From JAHJUB01 sp041653615 [NCBI: Candidatus Ratteibacteria bacterium] (GTDB lineage Bacteria; Ratteibacteria; UBA8468; MWAK01): a DNA stretch of 12,609 nt. The stretch lies in contig JBAZEZ010000030.1 in assembly GCA_041653615.1 (NCBI GenBank), positions 1-12,609 on the forward strand, written 5' to 3'. This document shows positions 1 through 4,594 of this stretch, piece after piece (positions within the stretch are counted from its first letter, which is position 1; each line of letters starts with the position of its first letter). The translations under genes were made by a program, and so were the position numbers. The notes under the pieces are model-generated. The model was not told the DNA's origin. It ran no database searches and worked only from the letters and a program-made list of their open reading frames with translations.

Positions 1-49
1 GCGAAAATCTTTTGTGCAAATCAATACCGATATGGTATCCTTGTTCCAT
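1..49 (-). CDS. IS110-type transposase, N-terminal fragment (runs off the window)
   Basis: Reading leftward from the ATG at 49-47, the 16 visible residues are MEQGYHIGIDLHKRFS. The GIDLHKR stretch is typical of the N-terminus of IS110-family DEDD transposases, where the Asp is the first catalytic acid of a RuvC-like fold. A strong Shine-Dalgarno (AAGGAGG, 63-57) lies 7 nt before the ATG, which supports this start. The rest of the gene lies beyond position 1, so completeness cannot be judged. Known for the family: these transposases recombine DNA guided by a bridge RNA encoded in a noncoding end of the element. The family call rests on a very short stretch. Another RuvC-fold protein is possible. 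Confidence 0.6.
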   Translation of the reverse strand, partial: MEQGYHIGIDLHKRFS

Positions 50-121
50 AGGGCTGCCTCCTTGTATTTTGGGACTGATTGTAACATTAATCAGAACTCT
101 GGAGGTAGTCCTTTCATAATA
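50..121 (-). other. Noncoding left end / 5' leader of the IS110-type element
   Basis: This is noncoding DNA upstream of the transposase start. On the minus-strand RNA a 6-bp hairpin forms between 75-80 and 89-94 with an 8-nt loop. Further upstream, CTACCTCC (rc of 101-108) can pair at 7 of 8 positions with the Shine-Dalgarno region (rc of 54-61). That would hide the transposase ribosome binding site in read-through RNA. In the IS110 subgroup the noncoding end before the gene usually carries the bridge RNA, but no element boundary could be defined here. The function is inferred from position and folding only. Confidence 0.35.
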
Positions 122-154
122 TCATTGTGAGGAGCGAAGCGACGTGGCAACCTC
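122..154. repeat. REP-like dispersed palindrome
   Basis: The stretch TCATTGTGAGGAGCGAAGCG followed by ACGTGGCAA resembles a widely dispersed intergenic repeat of the type ATTGCGAGGAGCGAAGCGAC...GGCAAT that I know from several bacterial genomes. Its ends (TTGT and GCAA) pair around an imperfect stem with the GCGAAGC centre. It sits between the Nudix stop codon and the IS110-type leader. IS110-family elements often insert in or near such palindromes, so it may be the target site. Only one copy is visible here. Confidence 0.5.
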
Positions 155-181
155 AAACCTTGAAAACCGGGTTGGACTCTC

Positions 182-664
182 TTACAATTTGTGTTTTGCG
201 AAAAAATAGTCCGCTAAAATTTCCCGATGGTCAAAAACAATTTCGTCCGGCAGCTCTTTTTCACCAAAAATTCCGATTTCAATCGCATCGTCTTCCGCCT
301 TCGGTTGACCGTCGGCTCTAGCCGCAAAAACCGTAGAAATGGTGTGAAAACGCGGGTCCCGATTCGGAACACTATAGGTATGAAGTTGGCACAGGCCGCT
401 GACTCCCAAACTGGTCTCTTCTTTTGCCTCGCGGACCGCGGCTTCTTCCAGGCTTTCTCCCCACTCCACAAACCCACCCGGAATCGCCCACCCGTATGGC
501 GGGTTCTTCCGTTTGATTAAAATCACCCGGCTATTTTCCATCTCAATAATAATATCCACCGTGGGAATCGGGTAATGGCCTAATTTACGCCGAATGTAAC
601 CCAGACGGCCTCCCAACGTTCTCTTGAAAATTTGCCACGGAAAAAATAGGTGTTTAAAATTCAT
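182..664 (-). CDS. Nudix hydrolase, ADP-ribose pyrophosphatase-like
   Basis: A 160-aa protein of normal single-domain Nudix length. The Nudix box runs from Gly64 to Val88: Gly64, Glu70 five residues on, then R78-E79-A80-K81-E82-E83, which are the metal-binding helix residues. The usual Gly after the EE pair plus one is Ser85 here, a mild deviation. Downstream, [13 protein letters not shown] resembles the P-x-RDPR-x-H segment of archaeal and bacterial ADP-ribose pyrophosphatases, which hydrolyse ADP-ribose to AMP and ribose-5-phosphate. Substrate prediction within Nudix is unreliable, so other nucleoside diphosphate derivatives are possible. The N-terminal 30 residues are basic and aromatic and could be a membrane-proximal or RNA-facing extension. 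The gene stands alone, facing away from dapF. The ATG at 664 has no Shine-Dalgarno but has A/T-rich -10-like sequence just upstream. Confidence 0.85.
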   Translation of the reverse strand: MNFKHLFFPWQIFKRTLGGRLGYIRRKLGHYPIPTVDIIIEMENSRVILIKRKNPPYGWAIPGGFVEWGESLEEAAVREAKEETSLGVSGLCQLHTYSVPNRDPRFHTISTVFAARADGQPKAEDDAIEIGIFGEKELPDEIVFDHREILADYFFAKHKL

Positions 665-670
665 GCGGAT

Positions 671-681
671 ATTTTATCATA
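671..681 (-). promoter_or_regulatory. Possible -10 region of the Nudix gene
   Basis: On the minus strand the sequence TATGATAAAAT ends 6 nt before the ATG at 664. It contains TATGAT (681-676) and TAAAAT (676-671), either of which could be a -10 hexamer. Transcription would start within about 5 nt of, or at, the start codon. No good -35 hexamer is seen 16-18 nt upstream, where the DNA belongs to the 131-bp repeat. The -10 region straddles the edge of that repeat. Confidence 0.35.
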
Positions 682-809
682 AGTTAATCGAACGCTGATT
701 TTCGCAGATTACCGCAGATACAGATTTTAAAGATTACTTTATAGGATTACTCTAAAAAATTATCATTAAGCATTGTCCTGCTGTTTCTGCGTACATCTGC
801 GTCCTAAAA
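679..809. repeat. 131-bp direct repeat, copy 1
   Basis: Every base of 679-809 is identical to 3085-3215. The left end carries roughly 10-bp units around CGCAGAT (from about 692 to 720). The right end carries the same units in inverted orientation (CTGCG...ATCTGCG, about 784-803), so the ends form imperfect inverted repeats around an A/T-rich core. There is no open reading frame of note. The architecture resembles a non-autonomous mobile element or an extragenic repeat. Flanking bases differ between the two copies and no target duplication is obvious. This copy fills most of the Nudix-dapF divergent spacer. Confidence 0.9.
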
Positions 810-820
810 TAATTACATTA

Positions 821-849
821 TTGCGGCTATCTATTAAAAATGTTAAAAT
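821..849 (+). promoter_or_regulatory. dapF-comEC promoter (leaderless type)
   Basis: TTGCGG at 821-826, a 17-bp spacer and TAAAAT at 844-849 fit a sigma70-type promoter. The ATG of dapF begins at 856, only 6 nt after the -10, so the transcript should start at or within a few nt of the start codon. No Shine-Dalgarno is present. The promoter lies just beyond the end of the 131-bp repeat. Confidence 0.55.
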
Positions 850-855
850 AAAAAT

Positions 856-1641
856 ATGGTTTTTACGAAAGCGGTTGGTTCCGGAAACGATTTCATCATC
901 GTTGACAGCCGGTCGGTGAAGATTGCCAACCCGGCTAAGGCGGCGCAGGACTTATGCCGAAGGCATCTGTCCGTCGGAGCCGATGGTCTGCTTCTCTTGG
1001 ATAATTCAAGTCAGGCGGAATTCCAAATGCGTATCTTCAACCCGGACGGCTCCGAAGCGGAAATGTGCGGAAACGGCTTGCGTTGTTTCCTGCTTTACCT
1101 GGTCCGCAAAGGGCTGGCTGAAGCGGAACGTTTTGTCGCGGTGGAAACGAAAGCCGGCTTACACCGGGGAAAAGTGACGGGGAATTTTGTTACCGCCAGC
1201 CTGGGCAAACCCGGGAACCCGTCGCTATCCTTTCCCTTGGAAATTGACGGAAAACAGTTTACGGCCAGTTACGTAAACACCGGTGTTCCTCATGCCGTAA
1301 TCGAGGTTGAAGACCTGGCAAATTTTCCGGTAAAGGAGTTGGGCCGCAAAATCCGGCTTCATGCCAGATTCGCACCGGCCGGCACCAACGTTGATTTTGT
1401 GGAAATAAGAAAAGATATCGTCCTCATCCGTACATACGAACGGGGCGTGGAAGACGAAACGCTCTCCTGCGGAACCGGAACCGCGGCAACCGGTTTCCTG
1501 CTCCGCCAACTAGGCAAAATTAATCTGCCGGTTAAAGTCCGGGCGGCTTCCGGAGAAATCCTAACCGTCAGCGAACAGGATAGCGAAATATTCATCGCCG
1601 GAGAGGTACGCATCGTCTATGAGGGCGTTACTTCCGATTGA
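856..1641 (+). CDS. dapF: Diaminopimelate epimerase
   Basis: Converts LL- to meso-diaminopimelate, the last step before DAP enters lysine synthesis and peptidoglycan. It is PLP-independent and cytoplasmic. At 261 aa it has family length. Both catalytic cysteines are present in their motifs: Cys71 in EMCGNGLRC and Cys205 in SCGTGTAA. Also present are GSGNDFIIVD at the N-terminus, HLSVGADG and the FNPDGSEAE segment before the first Cys. These match the two mirror-image halves of the fold. The ATG at 856 is chosen because the conserved N-terminal strand (FTKAVGSGNDF) begins at once and the promoter -10 ends 6 nt before it. The gene overlaps comEC by 23 nt and they are presumably cotranscribed. 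The pair is bracketed by the 131-bp direct repeats. Confidence 0.97.
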   Translation: MVFTKAVGSGNDFIIVDSRSVKIANPAKAAQDLCRRHLSVGADGLLLLDNSSQAEFQMRIFNPDGSEAEMCGNGLRCFLLYLVRKGLAEAERFVAVETKAGLHRGKVTGNFVTASLGKPGNPSLSFPLEIDGKQFTASYVNTGVPHAVIEVEDLANFPVKELGRKIRLHARFAPAGTNVDFVEIRKDIVLIRTYERGVEDETLSCGTGTAATGFLLRQLGKINLPVKVRAASGEILTVSEQDSEIFIAGEVRIVYEGVTSD

Positions 1642-3088
1642 GCCCCTACCGGTCTTACTTGTCTCCTTTATTTTCGGAATCTTGCTCGCCGGAATAGTTC
1701 CCCAACATCCATACCTCTTCTTCTGGCTGGCCACATTATCGCTCTTGGCGTTTGCGGCAACCATCCATCGAAAAAAAGCCTTTGCTTCTTCCCTTCTCCT
1801 GCTTTGCCTTCTCTTTTTCGGTATCAGCCACACCCAGCGCTACCGGAACATTCCGCTTTCCGATATCAGCCGGTTTCAGACCAAAGGACCGATACTCATC
1901 CAGGGAACGATAATTAACAACCCGGCCGAGGAAAATGGAAGCGCGCTGGTACGTCTGGAAAAAATCACGGAACCAATCAGCATCCGGCCGGTCAGCGGAA
2001 ACCTGCTTCTGGTCTTTAAGGGCGGGTCCGTACCTCTTTACTACGGAGACCGGATGAGAGCGAGGGTGGTCGTGGAAAAACCGGCTTCGGAAAACAATTT
2101 TGATTACCCGGCCTATCTTGCCCGACAACGTATCTATGCGATTGCTTACCCCAAGAACGCCGACCTGTCCGTATTCGACACGGAACAACTTTCCCGTATT
2201 ATTTCCTTTTCTTTCCGGCTGAGAGCGCGTCTGAAAAATAAACTGGCCCGGACCATACCGGAAGAACCGCAGGCCGTCATCCTGGAAGCCATGTCATTCG
2301 GTCTGCGCCAGCCGAACGCAATCGTAAAAGAACCTTTCCGGAAAATCGGAACCTATCACCTCCTGGTTGTATCCGGTTTCAACGTCGCTTTCTTTCTACT
2401 CTTCCTGCACCTTATCCTATCGCCTTTCCCGCTGCACCCGCGGCTGCGCGCCGCCTGCTGTCTTCCCGCCATCTTTCTATTCACGCTGGCCTGCGGCTTG
2501 GCTGCACCGGTGGTACGCGCCGGCCTGATGGCCGGATTTTACTACCTGGGTAAAGTTCTGAATCGCCCCAGTAAACCGATTTACGCCCTCTGTTTTGCCG
2601 CCTTTCTCCTACTTTTAGTCAACCCCTTCTCCCTACTCGACGCCGGATGGCAATTGACCTTCGGCATCACCCTGGGTCTCATTGCCGGAGCGGACCGGAT
2701 AAGCGGCTACTTCCCGAACTGGCCCAACTGGCTGGCAACCGGCCTGTCCGCCGCAATCATCGGTCAGTTGGCCAGTATCCCGCTGGTTGCTTTCCACTTC
2801 GGCAACATTCAGATTCTGGGCATCTTCACCAACCTTTTTTTCGTACCGTTTTCCGCTTTAATCGTCTTCGAAACTTTCCTGGTTATGCTGCCGGGTCTCG
2901 CCGGCGCCGTCTTCGGTCCGGCCGCTCTTTTTCTTTCAACCGCCTTTTATTATCTTACCCGGTCAATCTCCGAACTGCCTTTTATTTATTTAACGGTACC
3001 GACGGACAGATACTATTATTTCCTCGGTTATATACCGCTGGCGGTTTTGTTGATTTTCGGGCGGAAGAGAGAAGAGGGGAAAAAATAA
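1619..3088 (+). CDS. ComEC/Rec2-type membrane protein lacking the C-terminal hydrolase domain
   Basis: A 489-aa polytopic inner-membrane protein of the family that forms the DNA-uptake channel in natural transformation. Residues about 10-75 are hydrophobic helices. Residues about 85-175 form the soluble DUF4131-like region, ending in FDYPAYLARQRI. From about 215 the Competence domain begins with EAMSFGLR and then GTYHLLVVSGFNVAF (244-258), the counterpart of the usual HLLA(I/V)SGLH motif with Asn instead of His. Several membrane helices follow to about residue 480. Full-length ComEC proteins (about 700-800 aa) carry a metallo-beta-lactamase-like nuclease domain after this, which is absent here. 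The protein ends in a basic tail, and its stop codon lies at the first bases of the second 131-bp repeat. The start inside dapF has only a distant GAGAGG upstream, suggesting translational coupling. Whether it still imports DNA is unknown. Confidence 0.85.
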   Translation: MRALLPIEPLPVLLVSFIFGILLAGIVPQHPYLFFWLATLSLLAFAATIHRKKAFASSLLLLCLLFFGISHTQRYRNIPLSDISRFQTKGPILIQGTIINNPAEENGSALVRLEKITEPISIRPVSGNLLLVFKGGSVPLYYGDRMRARVVVEKPASENNFDYPAYLARQRIYAIAYPKNADLSVFDTEQLSRIISFSFRLRARLKNKLARTIPEEPQAVILEAMSFGLRQPNAIVKEPFRKIGTYHLLVVSGFNVAFFLLFLHLILSPFPLHPRLRAACCLPAIFLFTLACGLAAPVVRAGLMAGFYYLGKVLNRPSKPIYALCFAAFLLLLVNPFSLLDAGWQLTFGITLGLIAGADRISGYFPNWPNWLATGLSAAIIGQLASIPLVAFHFGNIQILGIFTNLFFVPFSALIVFETFLVMLPGLAGAVFGPAALFLSTAFYYLTRSISELPFIYLTVPTDRYYYFLGYIPLAVLLIFGRKREEGKK

Positions 3089-3215
3089 GTTAATCGAACG
3101 CTGATTTTCGCAGATTACCGCAGATACAGATTTTAAAGATTACTTTATAGGATTACTCTAAAAAATTATCATTAAGCATTGTCCTGCTGTTTCTGCGTAC
3201 ATCTGCGTCCTAAAA
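3085..3215. repeat. 131-bp direct repeat, copy 2
   Basis: A base-for-base copy of 679-809 in the same orientation, 2406 bp downstream. The comEC stop codon (TAA, 3086-3088) lies within its first four bases, so the repeat edge and the gene end coincide. It fills most of the convergent spacer between comEC and rplT. The remaining 3216-3265 is A/T-rich with a short GCGGCGG block. I see no classical hairpin-plus-U-run terminator there for either strand. Confidence 0.9.
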
Positions 3216-3265
3216 AATTCTTAAGCAGTAAATGTAAAACGATTTAATGCGGCGGCGGTAAAATA

Positions 3266-3643
3266 TTACGCGGGGGACTGGGGAGGAGAAGGCAACTTGC
3301 TTTTAGCGGTTTCCGCGAGTTTCTGAAAAGTGGCCGGTTCGGAAACAGCCAAATCCGCCAGAACTTTACGGTCAAGCAGAATTCCGGCTTTTTTCAAACC
3401 GTGGATGAAAAGGCCGTAAGAAAGACCATGCGCTCGCACCGCGGCGTTAATGTTGACAATCCACAATGAACGGAAATCGCGCTTCCGTATCCGGCGTCCG
3501 CGCCAGGCATAATCCAGACTTTTCTCCGAAAACTGCTTGGCAAACATATACCACTTGGAACGAGCCTGACGAAAACCTTTGGCGCGTTTCAGCACCTTCT
3601 TGTGCCGTTGACGTGCAGCCGAATTATTTGTACTCCTAGGCAT
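3266..3643 (-). CDS. rplT: 50S ribosomal protein L20
   Basis: Binds 23S rRNA domain II and is needed early in 50S assembly. It is also the usual autogenous repressor of the rpmI-rplT unit. At 125 aa it is slightly long because of a tail ending in KLPSPPQSPA. Core motifs are clear: RQRHKKVLKRAKGFRQARSK in the basic N-terminal arm, YAWRGRRIRKRDFRSLWI, then INAAVRAHGLSYGLFIHGLK and the ILLDRKVLADLA end. The start ATG overlaps the rpmI stop by 8 nt. A strong AGGAGG lies inside rpmI, 10 nt before it. It is the last gene of the operon. Confidence 0.97.
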   Translation of the reverse strand: MPRSTNNSAARQRHKKVLKRAKGFRQARSKWYMFAKQFSEKSLDYAWRGRRIRKRDFRSLWIVNINAAVRAHGLSYGLFIHGLKKAGILLDRKVLADLAVSEPATFQKLAETAKSKLPSPPQSPA

Positions 3644-3833
3644 AAGGCATCAACCTCCTGATTGATTTCGCATCGGAACCCGCAACCAAAACGGTTTTGC
3701 GTAACCTGGCTTTTTGCTTACGCGATTTACTGGAAAGAAGATGACTGGCATAAGCCTGCGCCCGCTTAACCTTTCCGGAACCGGTTCTTTTTAATCTTTT
3801 GGCCGCGCTCTTTCTCGTTTTATTTTTAGGCAT
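3636..3833 (-). CDS. rpmI: 50S ribosomal protein L35
   Basis: A small basic ribosomal protein of 65 aa, the normal family length. It begins MPKNKTRKSAAKRLKRTGSG and contains the conserved HLLSSKSRKQKARLRK segment. It follows a structured roughly 220-nt leader after infC. No convincing Shine-Dalgarno precedes its ATG. Instead a weak A/U hairpin (3848-3854 with 3861-3868) lies 15-35 nt upstream. This fits a gene whose translation is controlled by RNA structure and L20, as in E. coli, but that regulation is inferred. It overlaps rplT by 8 nt, which supports translational coupling of the pair. Confidence 0.96.
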   Translation of the reverse strand: MPKNKTRKSAAKRLKRTGSGKVKRAQAYASHLLSSKSRKQKARLRKTVLVAGSDAKSIRRLMPYA

Positions 3834-4057
3834 TTTATTGTAATTTTTTAAAAGGTCGTTCTTTTTAAGCGAGGGAGTTCTGGTTTATAAAACTTCACGG
3901 AGTGTCAGCCACAAAACAAGCAGTACGAAGATTAGAGTATCCGGGGCTCGCCTTGAATTACAGGCGAAAACACGGAGAGTCTCAAACCGGAGTTGCGTAG
4001 TTTTTGTCTGACACGAAGGGCGTTTTACGAAACCAGACACCCGAGCGTCTGTATATT
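3834..4057 (-). promoter_or_regulatory. Structured leader of rpmI-rplT, candidate L20 autoregulatory RNA
   Basis: The infC-rpmI gap is unusually long for this tightly packed operon and folds well as minus-strand RNA. Nested helices are 3902-3908 with 4008-4014 (7 bp, perfect), 3911-3917 with 4000-4007 (one bulge), 3924-3927 with 3996-3999, 3940-3944 with 3987-3991, and an inner hairpin 3949-3953 with 3962-3966. A further hairpin pairs 4034-4039 with 4046-4051. The 4034-4039 strand can instead pair perfectly with 4005-4010, which would break the outer helices, so two exclusive folds are possible. In E. coli and Bacillus, L20 represses its genes by binding leaders that mimic its 23S rRNA site. 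Position and complexity fit that role, but no binding site was proven. Confidence 0.65.
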
Positions 4058-4594
4058 TTACACCGGCCGCATGATTATGTCAATTGCGCCGCCTTCAAAT
4101 CTCGAACTCCTCTCTACAACCGCAATCTCCGCCAGTTCCTTGGTGAGCCGGTCCAGGATTTCCCGTCCCCTTTCAGGGTGTATGTTCTGACGGCCGCGAA
4201 ACCGTACTAAAACTTTAACCCGGTTGCCGGCCTTTATAAATTCCCTGATGTGCTCTTTCTTAAACGTATAATCGTGTTCGCTGATTACCGGGGAAAACCT
4301 GATTTCCTTCTGTTCCGCGGTCCGATGCTTCTTGCGCTGTTCACGCTCCTTCTTCTCCTGCTCGTATTTATATTTATGAAAATCAATTATGCGGCAGACC
4401 GGCGGCACCGACTGAGCCACAATCTCCACCAGGTCAAGACCGACCGCTTTCGCGCGCGCCAGCGCATCCTCGCGTTTTACTACGCCGGCGGCATTACCGA
4501 CTTCGTCAATCAACCGTAATTCTTTCGCGTTAATCTGATAGTTGACTCTGATAAACCTTTTTGCCGGTCTGTGTACAAATTTTCTTCCTGGAAT
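4058..4594 (-). CDS. infC: Translation initiation factor IF-3, probable AUU start
   Basis: IF-3 binds the 30S subunit, blocks premature 50S joining and checks the start codon. The reading frame holds VNYQINAKELRLIDEVGN, then GLDLVEI, PPVCRIIDFHKYKYEQEKK (linker) and the C-terminal domain with KEIRFSP, HDYTFK, GNRVKVLVRFRGRQ. The first conventional codon in frame, UUG at 4513, would cut off the conserved INAKELRL segment. Upstream there is no AUG, GUG or UUG in frame. An AGGAGG at 4609-4604 sits 9 nt before AUU at 4594-4592 (and 6 nt before AUA at 4597-4595). AUU gives 178 aa, close to the 180 aa of the E. coli protein, whose infC also starts with AUU as the basis of autoregulation. The AUU shares one base with the thrS stop codon. 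Confidence 0.93.
   Translation of the reverse strand: MPGRKFVHRPAKRFIRVNYQINAKELRLIDEVGNAAGVVKREDALARAKAVGLDLVEIVAQSVPPVCRIIDFHKYKYEQEKKEREQRKKHRTAEQKEIRFSPVISEHDYTFKKEHIREFIKAGNRVKVLVRFRGRQNIHPERGREILDRLTKELAEIAVVERSSRFEGGAIDIIMRPV

Noticed and set aside
692-803. CRISPR-like array in the CGCAGAT units
   Set aside because: The units are about 10 bp, degenerate, inverted at the two ends and lack regular unique spacers or cas genes.
679-3215. Composite transposon carrying dapF-comEC
   Set aside because: The bracketing repeats encode no transposase and show no target duplication. Recombination between dispersed repeats explains the layout as well.
3216-3265. Terminator at the comEC-rplT convergence
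   Set aside because: No stable stem followed by U residues could be found on either strand.
4058-4513. infC starting at UUG 4513 (151 aa)
   Set aside because: It would delete the conserved INAKELRL segment of IF-3 and has no Shine-Dalgarno, whereas AGGAGG and AUU lie exactly at the thrS stop and give a normal length.
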